Counted from the first letter of the stretch, positions 12,849-24,307 are shown. The stretch is DNA of 64,000 bases from Macrosoma leucophasiata (GCA_036365455.1 JAWQUS010000030.1:7874001-7938000), one strand, 5' to 3'. The notes: a model not told the origin generated them from the sequence alone. Numbers and translations are program-made.

Positions 12849-14069
12849 TCACATGAACTTCAATACCGGAAGGGGTTAAGCACCGATGAAGAATCGACGA
12901 TTTGTGCTCTATTCCTTTTATAATTAAGTCAAGTTCGCTTTGGTTCCTGGAATTTGAAGTCGTTTTTGAATCAATTGAGGATCTTCGTACGATATAATAT
13001 AAAGAAGAAACAGTTTCTGAATTCGATAAAGACAAAAACACCGTTTGTGCTCTAACGATTTGGAATCTTCTTCTTTCGGTATAAGGTTATGATCTCTGTT
13101 GGTTAGGTGAAGCCGGTGTATCGATATGTTTTACCTGTGTATGCGGTCCGGAGTCCGGGACAGCGGCGGGTAGCTTACAAGATATTTGGGGTTTGTACCG
13201 AGTCTGTTAACATCTGGCCCCTGACTTATAGGAAGGGTAAAGTCTGCATTTCACGTCGGAGGTGCTGTAATTAATTATTTATTCTCGTTCGGGGTTGTTT
13301 GAGGTCTAATTAGGGAGGGTTGAGTTATTCTTGCTGAGATTGAATTTGATTGCTTACTGAGGTTTGTTTTTTGATTCTAATGTACGGTAGACAAATTGAA
13401 ATGTTCATAAAAGATTTATTGAAGCTAAGGAAAGTTCCTTATAATTCTTAATTATGGAATAGTAGATATCTCGTGATAAAAATTTGATAGGTATTGTTCG
13501 TTAAATATGAAACAAAGATGTCGATATTAATATGAAACGAAGACATAATTAGGTACTGGATGAGTGTGAATATTTGCGTCGCAATTATTTTTTTTATTCT
13601 TCTAATTTATTTTCAGTATCTACTATCTAGTTGTAGCAGTTATAGCAGAATCTTATAGAATTATGTAATCTAGTAGTTCCTTTACATTCGAATTTCTCAC
13701 TCTACCACACCGCGGACACTCAAACGCCGCGGACGCCAAAATTCCATACAAACGCTTAATTTGGTCTCCATTACACAGATATCAGTCAGTGACGTGTATT
13801 TACACGTGCACGTATGTGCGTAGCACGTAGAGAATACCAAACGTCGCTCATAAGAGGGGAGGAGGTTGGGTGAGGCGGGGAAATCGGACGGAACGTCGAA
13901 GTGTCCATCCTATACGTAGTATTATTATATATTCTCTGACTCTACCACGGTAAATTTGACATGTAAAATGAATCACAAGTTTTATGTTCTTAAACGATAA
14001 CACTGTCGATAGCTTGTAAGACAAATAACAATGAAGAGTGATTTTTATTTGTAATGAAGATGATAACCT
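12849..14069. other. no gene seen; holds one shared module
   Basis: 13690-13945 is GC-richer and ends in a segment (cgaagtgtccatcctatacg and following) that recurs inverted at about 21.11 kb. The rest is AT-rich. Confidence 0.45.
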
Positions 14070-14329
14070 AGCATTCAGTTCACATTGATGTTAAGTGATG
14101 GCTGCGGCCTATTGACACTTACACAAAGACCAGAGGTCAAAATGCAAATGCGTTGCCACCCCTGAGACCTTAGTTATTATGTCTCTGCGATAGTTATTAC
14201 GGGGCCATACATTACCATATAACCGGATCACGATAGTGCTGAACACTGCCATTTAGCGGCAGATAAATTAGGTAATGTGGTGGTGTCTATGCCCTCGAGA
14301 GTTCCTACACTAGAACTCTACCACCAGTA
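14070..14329 (-). repeat. family A, lacking its tail
   Basis: It covers cattcagttcacattgatg through to the far end ctctaccaccag. It is subfamily 2 (gatagttattacggggcc). The A-rich tail end is lost. Confidence 0.78.
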
Positions 14330-14923
14330 AGAGTGAATTGAAAAGAGCACAATCCAATTACACATGTTGTTTGTAAGAAATCATCTCGGCTTCATATGTG
14401 GCTTTGTTAAGACGGTAGACACGAAGGTAGGTGCTCCCTCCCCCCCAGGTGGAAGCCGTAAATATGATTATCAACGGGGGAGGCGACGGGGACTAATCAT
14501 ATTCTATGCAATTTACATAAATATTAGCGTGTTCGTGACACACGAGCGGTCGGTCATTAAGGAGCTTCGGTACCTTTTAATGAAACCTGTAAGGCCGATG
14601 TTAGATATGACTCGACTCAGAAGTCACTTTGTCTTTTTTTTATGAGTGATTAATGTACGTTGGGAGGGGACGGTGTTTGCTTATGCATATTCAAAAAGAA
14701 TGAATGTTCTTGTGCCGTTTTTCATTTCGGTTTCGGTTTGTTTGTTTTCCTTATATCTGGACTGCTTGTGAAATATATATCGTTTTACTTGGAATTGGTT
14801 CCGACGTACCAAATTATCTGTTAACATGGGAATTGGAGTACGAATGAAAGAAATTTTCGGTCTTAGTTTGTACTGAAAATGCAACAGCAGAAATAGTATA
14901 AAGCGTGACCCATTAATAAAATT

Positions 14924-15202
14924 TGGTGAGCTCCAGTGACGGAGCTCGCGGGCGTAGGCACCACCGCATTACCTAATTTACTTGTCAATGGTAGTGTTCA
15001 GCACTATCGTGTTCCGGTCGGGTAGTAATGTACGGTCCTGTAATTTCCGGCACAGAGGCATAACACTTTAGGCCTCAGAAGTGGTAACGCATCTGCATTT
15101 TGACCTTGGTCTTTGTGTGGGTGTCTATAGGCTGCAGTCATCACTTAACATCAATGTAACTGCATGCTTGTTTGCCACTTCCACTACCTACATAAAAAAA
15201 AA
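14924..15202 (+). repeat. family A, near full length
   Basis: It runs from ggtgagctccagtgacgg through gtaggcaccaccgcattacc to acataaaaaaaaa at 15190-15202. Subfamily 1. Confidence 0.82.
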
Positions 15203-15698
15203 TCATTAAGGTTTACCTCTAGGTAGGTACTTTTAGGACGTATCTAATAATGAATGTTAGTCTTTTAGTTGTATTCGTCTCTGATTAATGAGCCGATCGC
15301 AATGTCTATATTTTTGTCTGAACTCAATACTTGATGGCCTTCAATTTTTTAAGTGAAAAGTTGATCTTTCAATTGCATAGTGACGGGATCCTCATGGTAA
15401 CAAGGTACCTACAAACGAAGGGTAAGATCACGGTAAGAATGTGTATATTTGTTCGGACGATTTTAGTTAAGCGATGTTCGGCCGTCCGCAGCTTAGAAAT
15501 TTGTTATTTGCAATGAATTGGTTCATACTTAAGCGTCTCTCCCTGTGCTTTGCAATTATCACTTAGCATTTATAGGTATATAAATGACGAAAAAGAAACA
15601 AGAAATCATCTGCGTAGGCACTCGCAAATGTCTTGACCACCGTGTTAATTCGTGAAGTCAACTGATAAGTAGCGTAGTAGTAGTTTTAATGAATTATT

Positions 15699-15947
15699 AG
15701 CTGTTGCCCGCGGCTCCGCCCGCATGTAAGTCGCTTTCCGCGTAACCTGTGGAAACTCATCAAATCATCCCATGGCATCCCACAAGAACATTTTTTCGGG
15801 ATAAAAAGTCTTAAAAATCTTATAATCTAAGTCAGCTAATACCCTATCTGTATAACAAATTTCATCAAAATCCGTTCAGCAGTTTCGGCGTGATTGACGG
15901 ACAAACATCCAAACAAAGAAACTTTCACATTTATAATATTAGTGTGA
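15699..15947 (+). mobile_element. family E LINE-like 3' end
   Basis: It starts ctgttgcccgcggctccgcc, contains caaatttcatcaaaatccg and cagcagtttcggcgtgat, and ends cacatttataatattagt. This is a widespread lepidopteran non-LTR-like repeat by memory, probably RTE. No coding part. Confidence 0.65.
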
Positions 15948-16320
15948 TTATTGCATAATTTAAATTTAGTGAGGTCTTAGGTACACGTACAGAATTGAAC
16001 AAAACTAAAATTATTATTACTACATAATTTAATTGTAGGTAGGTATGCCTTAAACATAACCTGGATTCAATCTGAATATAATGTCACCACAAAGTTACCC
16101 AGTGCTCCGGACACGTACCGACCAAATTTCTCAAGTCGGTATATAGGTACCTACCGTACCTACCTCGCTCATGGAGCATACATAAACGGTAAGTATGTTT
16201 AAATCAGGTAACACTATAGATATATGACGCGCAATCCAGATGGAACCTACTAAGTATAAATTACATATCTTTGTTTTATCTTTAATGGAGTTTTTCGCAA
16301 TAACATATAGTGAGTGAAAT

Positions 16321-16440
16321 ATTTTAAAGAAAAATGGAAAGTAAAATTTGACTACAGCTGGGACTTGAAACCGCGACCACTGGGATCTCTAGTCCAGCTA
16401 CTGCTATCCCAAGGCAATGCAATAAATGTAAAGGAAAAAT
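16321..16440 (-). mobile_element. tRNA-like cassette, degraded copy
   Basis: It has the same left flank as the 52-kb unit (ttttaaagaaaaatggaaag), a decayed minus-strand tRNA-like region (16351-16402), and then aaggcaatgcaataaatgt, a block found inverted in the 52-kb copy. Confidence 0.55.
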
Positions 16441-16462
16441 AAGAAATAAAAAAAATAAAAAA

Positions 16463-16664
16463 GAAATACACTTACACTCACAGCCTTACACTAAGTATAA
16501 ACCTGTGTCGTGGGTGCCGTTGTACACATACAATACATACACAAACACCCAGACCCGAAACAAATATATGTCGACCATAAAAATATTTGTCCCGGTGGGA
16601 TCGAACCCACGACCCTTCGAATCTAACGGTCGTCTCACACCGCTGGACTGACCGGGTCGTCAAA
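16463..16664 (-). mobile_element. SINE-B (tRNA-derived head)
   Basis: The minus strand gives a tRNA-like head with an A-box-like region (cagtccagcggtgtgag) and a B box (gggttcgatccc). A body with tttcgggtctgggtgtttgt and aacggcacccacgacacagg follows, ending in gtgagtgtaagtgtattt. The head would serve as an internal RNA polymerase III promoter. Confidence 0.8.
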
Positions 16665-16716
16665 ATAAATCTACAACTCAGTCATGTATATGTATACGGA
16701 TTTAATTTTTTTTTAA

Positions 16717-17028
16717 AGAAATTTTAGTTGTTATTAAGTGGCACTGAAAGTAAGAAAATATTGCAGCCTATAAAAATCTACATAAAAACCAGAGATTTCA
16801 ATGTACATGCGTTGCCCACTCCTGAGGACTAAGTTATTATATCTCTGTGCCAGAAATTACAGGGCAGTACATTACCGTCACTGCTTCTTCTGAATTCGAA
16901 AATATGTTCCAACCCAGGACACTGTTCATAACATCTTTCGCAGATGTAAAGAACATTAATGACGTCATTACCGCTGAACTAGCCAACCACACAACCATTT
17001 AGCGGCAAGTAGATAAGGCAGTGGCAGT
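16717..17028 (-). repeat. family A, degenerate and interrupted
   Basis: It is recognisable from gcagcctataaaaatctac, cgttgcccactcctgagga and acaaccatttagcggcaagt. About 90 unrelated bases (16880-16970) interrupt it. The tail is decayed. Confidence 0.6.
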
Positions 17029-17290
17029 AGATTTTCCGTGCTTCGGAGGGCACGTTAAGCCGTCGGTCCCGGTTGCTATCGATGGATAGCAGTCGTTAAA
17101 CCTTGTTGCAGGCCTTATGGGCGGTTTGAAAACATCCGACATATGGTTGGCTGCTAACCCAAACCACCTCCACCAATCCGCATTGGAGCAGCGTGGTGGA
17201 GTAAGCTCCAGGCCTCCCCCACAAAATGGGGAGAGACTCGTGCCCAGCAGTGGGACGTTTAATGGGTTGCCATTATTATTATTATGTCTC
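17028..17290 (+). mobile_element. 5S-type SINE body, head missing
   Basis: It shares the body of the 30-kb element (cgtgcttcggagggcacgtt, ttgctatcgatggatagcag, cattggagcagcgtggtgg, gcccagcagtgggacg) and ends in (att)n at 17274-17285. The 5S-like head is absent. Confidence 0.7.
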
Positions 17291-18067
17291 TCGTCAGCAC
17301 GGGGTCCAATTTGAACCCCGGACCTTTGTCAGGCTTGCGCGGGGACATTGGGGTCCAACACGTAGAGGCCCTTTCGAGAATTTTGATCTACTTTGTAATG
17401 GGTTATATTCGGCGGGACCTCTCTCTGGCTGCATCAATAGTTAATACAGACACAGACAGACCCCGCAGAATATAATGGGACTATTGTAATGATAAGTGAT
17501 TCGCCAAATTTTGGGCTATGTGGATGAACTGGGGGGACTAGCTGGCTGGGCCTATGGAGTGAGATCCGGCATCTGCCTATATTCAACATCTCACATTATC
17601 GAATCCTACTTTAGGCAGGTGGTGACTCGCCTCTCCTTGGTGGGCCCCCCAAACAGCCAACCCGATGGTCGACGGGGGGCAACACTGTTGAGAGAGGCTG
17701 GGGGTGTCGAGAGGTGTGGCCCCGGTTTCACCATCACGAGCGAGTAATCTCGAGCTCGGAGCGGGCTTCCCCGCTATTATGCCTTTAGACACTTCCACCC
17801 CCGAGTGTATGGCTCTTCTATAAATTAAGACAACAGCCTATTATCTAAATTTCTGCAAATGCCATACCTCTAGCGCGCCACTCTGACCGGCCAATGAAGG
17901 CAAGCCAGAGGTGAGAGACCTGATGGTCCGTCCGGCTGTACCTCTGTGTGGCGGACGAAGCAGAGCCCAGTTCTCTCGGAGGAACTCGAGATGATGGTAG
18001 GGGGTGGTGTCGCTACTCACCAACAGCTCGCCACAAGCTGCTCTGCCCCTTTATTATTATTATTATT
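17291..18067 (+). repeat. GC-rich unknown sequence ending in a (tta)n tail
   Basis: About 770 bp of unusually GC-rich sequence ends in cccctttattattattat (18047-18066), like the 3' UTR and tail of a non-LTR element. The several overlapping open frames in it have no recognisable protein and look like GC-driven chance. I cannot name the family. Confidence 0.4.
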
Positions 18068-18129
18068 AGATAAGGCAGTGCGGTGGTGCCTACGCCCCCG
18101 ACTACGGTCACTAGAGCTCTACCACCAGT
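18068..18129 (-). repeat. family A 5'-end fragment
   Basis: Only gcagtgcggtggtgcctacg to gctctaccaccag remains, squeezed between a (tta)n tail and a family-G copy. Confidence 0.65.
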
Positions 18130-18280
18130 CATCATTTCAGCTGATAAACGTCCACTGCAGTAGCTTTAGTTTTATGGCAAGACACTGCTGCCCATCTTGC
18201 GTTATTGCACTTACTGCCCCATCGGAATGGTTTGAACGCCGTCGTTCGGTTGACTGGCTGCACTAGCGGCAGAATTCTGT
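18130..18280 (+). repeat. family G
   Basis: It starts with an RTE-end-like agctgataaacgtccactgc. It continues with actgctgcccatcttgcgtt, ccatcggaatggtttgaac and ttgactggctgcactagcgg. Confidence 0.68.
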
Positions 18281-18429
18281 ACCTACCAGGGGTGGACTAC
18301 GGTCATCAGGGGCGGCATTTGGAATTTGGAGGACCAGTAGGCCAAGTAAAGAAAAAGGTCAAAAGGTAAAATTGGGAGCCACCCACGTACATATTGGGGC
18401 TCCCCGTATGATTGATACGGTAGATAGAA

Positions 18430-18486
18430 ACCTAACTTCACGCCTGTAATCCCCGAAGGGGTAGGCAGAGGTAAATGCATGCATTG
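18430..18486 (-). mobile_element. SINE-C tail fragment
   Basis: Reverse orientation tail: acttcacgcctgtaatcc, then ccgaaggggtaggcagagg and aaatgcatgcat. Confidence 0.6.
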
Positions 18487-18835
18487 CCGTCTTTACAGGC
18501 AGGTCTTATAAGGGCACTCGGGACCAGTGCCCAGGGCTCCCATCTTCAGAGAGCCCCGAAGGACCGAAAATTTCTCTCACTAAAATATTACGCACGGGTG
18601 CATTGTACCTATCTGCTTTTCTCGTTGCACAAACGTAGATCATTGCTGCATGATTGTTTGCCATCTTCGTTACATAAAAAAATAGAATTTAAATAAAAAT
18701 GTTAAGTCTGTGTTAATTCAATTTTTTCTTAGAAATATATTGGTTAAGGGGCTTTGTAGCCTTCTAGGGTAGAAATCGCTTTGAATGCCTGAGTGAGTGC
18801 GCAGATGTGGACGATTATAATCGGTTCATTGGCTC

Positions 18836-19635
18836 GGCATCAACGTTTACGGTGAGCACATGTCCCACCTCCGATTTGCGGATGATATCGTCGTCATGGC
18901 TGAGACCCTGGAAGACCTTAGCACAATGCTCAATAACCTCAGTAGGGCCTCCCAACGAGTGGGCCTTAAAATGAACATGGACAAGACGAAGATCATGTCA
19001 AATGTCCATGTTACACCCACTCCTGTTATGGTCGAAGGTACTACACTCGAAGTTGTTGACGATAATGTATACCTGGGACAAACTGTCCAGTTAGTTCGGT
19101 CCAAATTCGAGAAAGAGGTCAATCGCCGAATCCAACTTGGTTGGGCAGCGTTCGGGATGCTATGATATATCTTCTCGTCCAACTTACCGCAGTGTCTCAA
19201 GAAAAAGGTTTTTGACCAATGTGTGTTGCCAGTGATGACATATGGGACAGAAACGTGTTCGCTTACTATGGGCCTCATAAGAAGGCTCAAGGTCACTCAG
19301 AGAGTAATGGAGAGAGTTATGCTTGGAGTTTCTCTGCGAGATCGAATCAGAAATGAGGAGATTAGCATGAGAACCAAAGTTACCGACATAGCTCTCCGAA
19401 TTGCGAGACTCAAATGGCAGTGGGCAGGGCACATAGCACGAAGGACTGACGGCCGTTGAGGCAGAGCAGTTCTAGAGTGGTGACCGCGTACCGGAAAACG
19501 AAGCGTAGGCAGGCAAGATGGACCGACGATCTGGTGAAGGTCGCGGGCAATCGCTGGATGAGGGCGGCCCAGAACCGTTCGTTGTGGCATTCTTTGGGGG
19601 AGGCCTTTGTTCAGCAGTCGACGTCTTTTGGCTGA
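18836..19635 (+). pseudogene. RTE-clade LINE reverse transcriptase, 5'-truncated and broken
   Basis: Translation gives the C-terminal half of an endonuclease-reverse transcriptase typical of insect RTE elements. It shows the catalytic box as HLRFADDIVV (FADD at about 18875-18886), then NMDKTKIM, a YLGQ motif, VLPVMTYGTETC, RIRNEE, and the RTE-like tail LKWQWAGHIARRTDGR with a final QQSTSFG before a stop at 19633. The apurinic endonuclease domain and the front of the RT are missing, as in a 5'-truncated LINE insertion. It is dead: in-frame stops occur at 19163, 19457 and a few codons further on, and the frame shifts by one base around 19510-19515 inside the GRP-RWTDD region. In life the protein nicks the target and copies its own RNA at the nick. 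Confidence 0.85.
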
Positions 19636-19789
19636 GATGATGAGTGTAGAAATCCCTTTACGGCTATGCAAAGCGGATTAGTGGACAAAGAGTCCAAAAA
19701 TCCCCGGCGCAGGGGATCATCGAAGGGTATTTGTGGAATAAGCGAGTTAAATTGACCCGTGAAAACTCCACTTCAATGGGTTAGCGATG

Positions 19790-20010
19790 CGGCTTGATGA
19801 GGCAATTATTTGTGAAGCTAAAAGTAGCCGTTGCTCCGTTTTGACGTGAAAGACGGGCAAACGAACGCACTTTCACATTTTAAAAATAATAATTCACAGC
19901 TTCTCCCTCGTAGGTAGCCTATGTGTTGACCTGACCTCTTAGTAATATTCATGCCAAATTTGAAGTAAATCCATGCAGTATTGTGAGTGTATGTATGTAT
20001 GAGTGAGTGT
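19790..20010 (+). mobile_element. family E, degenerate
   Basis: Pieces such as ttttgacgtgaaagacggg and cactttcacattttaaaa, followed by ccaaatttgaagtaaatcc, resemble family E. A (gtat)n run closes it. Confidence 0.4.
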
Positions 20011-20138
20011 GTGTAGTGTGTTTAATAAAGCAGATCACAGTGAATGAAAATTGCATAGTTCGCTTTCTTTACATTCCAAAAGGGCCCCGAATTCTTGTGT
20101 GCCCAAGGGCCCCAGCATAGTCTAAGACGGCCCTTCAA

Positions 20139-20378
20139 ACACCCACCCACGATTCGCCGGTTACGTTCTGGCCCATGTAACAGGTGGTGAGCCTGTTGAC
20201 ATCTCCGGGCACATTATATTACATTACCAACTTCGAGAAATTTCCAGAAAAATGGAAAATGCCCAATAGGACCAGAGATAAAGGACTTTACACCATTATC
20301 TCTGATAACCCCCTACCCAGGAATCTAACCCAGGACCTCAGCGTAATAGGCCTGCTACCACTAGGCTACCGAGGCAGT
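20139..20378 (-). mobile_element. SINE-C, most of element
   Basis: On the minus strand it has a tRNA-like head (cctagtggtagcaggcc and gtcctgggttagattcctgg), the gagataatggtgtaaagtcc block, the cattaccaaact-type block and cgtaaccggcgaatcgtggg. The final hairpin tail is lost. Confidence 0.72.
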
Positions 20379-20514
20379 TACGGTACGGTACGGTAGATAG
20401 ATTTTAAAATACACATCAAGAAGAACGCCCGAGCAAAAAAAGTTTATTGTCACTGTGAAGATCTACTTAAAAATTCCCTAAGAAACGAATGAACGATGAA
20501 ATGAACGGGATACA

Positions 20515-20655
20515 AAGTATCCCGTGTATAGTGTACGTATTACGGTCACATATACTCTGCATGTGTAGATACATAATTTCATCGAAATCCGTCCAGCCGT
20601 TTTAGCATGATTGAGCAACAAACAAACAAACATCCTTAGTTTCACATTTATAATA
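20515..20655 (+). mobile_element. family E 3' half
   Basis: It carries taatttcatcgaaatccgtc, cagccgttttagcatgatt and tttcacatttataatag. Confidence 0.6.
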
Positions 20656-20937
20656 GTTAAGTAAGATGTCTATCTAGATCGATATAGGAATAAGATAAGA
20701 GTAGGTAAAAGAAAGACCAAATATTAAATTCCGTTTTTTATTATTTGCTAATGACACGCACATTGTAACATGACTACAGGTTCGTGTCAGATACGCAGGA
20801 TTTTGTTCGGAGGGTCAAGAAGGATGCATAGGCGGCTCTGTGGAAGTAAATGCTTAAAAACCGGCTAAGTGTGAGTCGGACTAGCGCAGGAAGGTTTTCG
20901 TATCATTATCTATAAAAACTACATTTTAAAATATTAA

Positions 20938-21272
20938 GTGATAACCGCAGCCTTCGGACACCTCCACCAAGAGAAAAACAAGAGGTTAAAATATAGATGA
21001 GTGGTCGCCCCTGAGACCTAAGTTGTCATATCTCTGTGAAAGTTATTACGGGGCCATACATTGCCATCTAACCGTAACACGATGGTGCTGAACACTACTA
21101 TCAGAGAATATATAATAATACTACGTATAGAATGGACACTTCGACTTCGTGTTCCGGTAAGATGGTAATGTAGGACAACACGATAGTGCTGAACACTGCC
21201 ATTTGGCGGCAGATAGATTAGGTATTGCGGTGGTGCGTACGCCTTCGAGCTCCTACACTGGAACCTTACTTC
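20938..21272 (-). repeat. family A, split by a 44-bp module
   Basis: Two parts of family A subfamily 2 (20938-21110 and about 21148-21272) flank a segment at about 21110-21147. That segment also occurs in inverted form near 13.9 kb. The ggaacacgatagtgctgaac block is partly duplicated across the break. Confidence 0.65.
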
Positions 21273-21774
21273 ATTTCTATTAAACAAATGTCGAAAGTAC
21301 AAGTCTTGTTGAGATCCTATGTTTTATTCAAATATTTAAATGTAAGTAGGTATTTTATAATTAAGGCAATACAATGAAGGTACCTACGGCATTTCATTAA
21401 GCGGATAACTTTTCCGCTTGAATGAACCAAAATGAACATCATTAATGTAGCTTTTGGTTTACAAAACACCTATTTGTAGAATTGTAGAGTCAGTGAAGTA
21501 CATTTGAAATTGAAATTATTTTTACAAGCGATGAACAAACTTACCTAATTATCAATAAACTATAGGTACGTAACAGATACGTATGTATGTACCTATAACG
21601 TGTAATAACGTAAAAAATAATTCAACTTTTAATTTGAAATAAAAACTAGTTAAAGTTGTCATAAGCCTTTAATAGCCAACCGACCTATAGCCGCGAGTCC
21701 GAGTACCTAAGTTAATAAAAGTGTAACGAATGAAAAAAAGAAATGGTCGCTGAAGGAATTAATAGTGAGACGTA

Positions 21775-22161
21775 AAGTGGGTGGGTGGCAGCATTGGCGG
21801 TTGTGTAAGTGAGTGGAGTGTGGAGTGACAGTAGTGGAGCGGCCGCGGGTGGAGACAGCGCGGGCGGTCACTGTCGCGTTTCCCGCGTGAAAATCGCTTT
21901 CCCCGCGCTCGCGGTGCGGCAGACGGCCGACCACGTGAACGCAGTGTCCCGCCGACCGCTCGCGTGTACGCCGCGCTCCTCGCCACACCACCACCTCATC
22001 CCGCAGGACCCGGCCCACGTACGCTCCCGCCGCCCGCCCGCACCACACTGCGCTCGCAAAAAGCGCGCGCAACGACCCATCTCCCAAATTTAACTTTTTC
22101 ATCACACAATTTGTGTCATCGATTTGTCATTACGAGGATCCCACTGTTTACCGAGGACGCG
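21775..22161 (+). promoter_or_regulatory. GC/CpG-rich promoter and 5' leader candidate
   Basis: This is the strongest CpG-rich block in an otherwise AT-rich window, with many CG dinucleotides and GC-box-like runs. It contains none of the repeat families found elsewhere here. It leads directly into the candidate start exon that ends at a splice donor, so a promoter plus 5' untranslated leader is the simplest reading. In the frame of the downstream ATG the sequence stays open from another ATG at 21964, so the true start could lie inside this block. The long open frames on both strands are expected from GC richness and are not evidence for extra proteins. Confidence 0.5.
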
Positions 22162-22201
22162 ATGCGGTCGAAACCGGTGGCGAGGCGGCTTCAGGCGCCA
22201 G
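22162..22201 (+). CDS. candidate first coding exon (13 codons + 1 base), unidentified gene
   Basis: An ATG at 22162 opens MRSKPVARRLQAP plus one base and stops at ...GCGCCAG/GTGAGTG. That is a full-consensus splice donor, with the GT at 22202-22203. The exon would end in phase 1. It sits at the downstream edge of the CpG-rich block and contains no repeat. The peptide is basic (K and R at residues 4, 8 and 9), shows no signal peptide, and I do not recognise it. The same frame is open upstream to an ATG at 21964, giving an alternative start with about 66 more residues that are rich in proline, alanine and threonine. No acceptor or second exon was recognised, so the rest of the gene is either far downstream in this window or beyond it. 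The exon-donor call rests on sequence signals only. Confidence 0.45.
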
Positions 22202-23239
22202 GTGAGTGTTTAAGAGATATTATGGAAAAAGTTTGAGAGACGCCAAGTTTGAGAGTCGGTGGAGATGCGCAGTAGGTATAGATAAGGACAGTGTGATGCG
22301 CTGGAGGCGAGCCGCCATTGGCCGACGACTCCCCCGCCTGACAAGATAGTAGGGGACATCCTCTAGCAAGCGCCGTTCTATTTTGCGCTCTACGAACAGT
22401 TGATACAGTTTATATTTTCTTGTATCGGTGTCGGGAGGGACGATCCCTCCATTGTCACTTGTCATTGGATGAGCAGAGAAACTTTTCATTGTTTATTGTA
22501 TATTATGTACAATGTGGAAACGTGATGCATATATTTACATCGTTTTAATTTTTATTCTATTGTTAAATATTTAATTTTTCATTCGTATTTCAGGATAGCA
22601 TTGTTCGTTTTATCTATTTTAAAGTTAGTATTATTTAGTATTATATACCTACTTACCTAAATACTTTTGTGTTCATAAGCTAATGGTATTTAAAGGTATT
22701 TTTTTATTAAATTAAACTTTGTTTTTGTAGAAAAATGTAGAGATTATTAAGGTAAAAAAGATCCGGACGAATTGAGAACCTCCTCATTTTTTTCGAAGTT
22801 GGTGAAAAATATAAGAAGTTTTTTACATATCCTATTTAATATGCGATAGGTAGGTAGGTATGTGGCTTTGTGGTAATGGCTTTTTATTTATTAGCTAGTA
22901 TTGGTCTACAGTGGTAGGCGGTCATCTGTTGAATTTTCAAATGATATTGATCCTGAACCTGACTAAGTTGTTTAGGATTTTAGTTAGGTTGCCACCGAAG
23001 ACCGGGCTCAGGCTCCATACGTTTCCGAAACATCACGTTTGAGCAAAACCTAGGTAGGGTTACATCAGTATAATAAATAATAATAATAATTTGTTTATCG
23101 ACAAAAAGATAGTTACATCAATTTATATGTTGAATCCATAGATTCCCGAACAAGTTTTCACTATATTTCGGGAATCAGTGGCTTCTCCTGTTGATAACAT
23201 GATTTTATGTCATAGAATGTCACAAATACCTAGCTGTGG
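22202..23239 (+). other. putative start of intron 1
   Basis: This follows the candidate donor. 22290-22340 contains gccgccattggccg, with a CCAAT-type and a Pho-type core, and may be regulatory. After that it is AT-rich plus a G-module at 22748. Confidence 0.35.
22748..22802 (+). repeat. family G 3' module alone
   Basis: It carries gatccggacgaattgagaac, then ctcctcatttttttcgaagt, with no G unit beside it. Confidence 0.65.
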
Positions 23240-23402
23240 TAATTTTATCGCGGGACGCTCCTGTCCATCTAGCGTTATTGCATTTATTATGGTCCTATTT
23301 GAATTGTTTGATCGCCATTGTTCGGTTGCATGACTTCACTAGCGGCAGAAGTCTCCTCTACTATTCTGGTGGGCGATGGAGTCGTTCAGTTTAGTCCCCA
23401 CG
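23240..23402 (+). repeat. family G
   Basis: It carries atcgcgggacgctcctgtcc, gatcgccattgttcggttg and ttcactagcggcagaag. Confidence 0.65.
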
Positions 23403-23436
23403 CTTATATTACAAGTAAACTATGATATATATATAT

Positions 23437-23621
23437 ACGGGCTGTTGCTCGCGGCTTCGCCCGGGTAAAAGTAGCCTATGTTCTTTCTCAAAGTCAACCC
23501 TATCTCTGTACCAAACTTCATTAAAATCGATTCAGTCGTTTGGACGTGAAAAGGTAACAGACAGACACACAGGCAGACAGACAGAGTTACTTTCGCATTT
23601 ATAATACTCGTGTTAGTAGGG
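23437..23621 (+). mobile_element. family E, full short copy
   Basis: It runs from gctgttgctcgcggcttcg through aacttcattaaaatcgatt to cgcatttataatactcgtg, with a cagacagacag run. The left edge is an (at)n tract. Confidence 0.65.
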
Positions 23622-23959
23622 ATAGTGGGGATTTTTGTAACATTTTTTTTACAAAATATAATCTCTATTTAAAAATGGTGGCACGTATAAAATTCAGCGG
23701 TAACGTAGTGTCGTTGAGTGATTATGTTGATACAGCGGCCATATCTCGCTGGTTTTATCGTCTGTCATTAAACTGGAACATGAATGTTTCGAAACGCCAT
23801 CGCGTTCAACTTTACTTGCGTTTTATGTATCATGAATAAAAATATTGAAATATTGTCCAAGGTATCACATTCAACCTGCCACTAAACCCAAGATTTGATG
23901 GCTTTGAAGGCTCAAAATGTGCATATTTCCATAGAATATCATCGACATGTACGGGCCCG

Positions 23960-24243
23960 TAAACACTATCACAGAGACAGGAAGTCTCAGGGGTGGCAAA
24001 TGCTTTTTTTATGTAATGGAAGTGGCAAACAAGCATGCAGTTCACATTGATGTTAAGTGATGACTGCAGCCTATAGACACCCATTTGAAGACAAAGGTCA
24101 AAATGCAAATGCGTTACCATATCTGAGGCTTAAGGTGTTATGCCTCTGTGCCGGAAATTACAGGGCCAGGGCCAGGGCCTTATTACTTGCCACTAAATGG
24201 TGGTGTTCAGCACTATCGTGTTTCGGTTAGATGGTAGTGTATG
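23960..24243. repeat. family A, rearranged head-to-head
   Basis: A minus-oriented copy (T-run at 24003 to ...attacagggcc near 24165) is bounded on both sides by plus-oriented family-A pieces. These are cccgtaaacactatcacaga to ggggtggcaaa at 23962-23999, and cttgccactaaatggtgg to the end at 24186-24243. The arrangement needs an inversion or repeated insertion. Confidence 0.65.
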
Positions 24244-24307
24244 GACACCGCTGATATGATAACCGCTGAGGTAAAACAACTTACATCTGAACAGGGTTAG
24301 AGTTAGG

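Noticed and set aside
17117..18266. Cluster of small open frames in GC-rich DNA
   Set aside because: They overlap in several frames and fall in a 5S-type SINE body, an unknown LINE-like 3' region and family G. No domain was recognised.
21707..22105. 132-codon minus-strand open frame over the CpG-rich block
   Set aside because: GC-rich sequence gives open frames on every strand. There is no domain, and the plus-strand exon-donor reading explains the block better.
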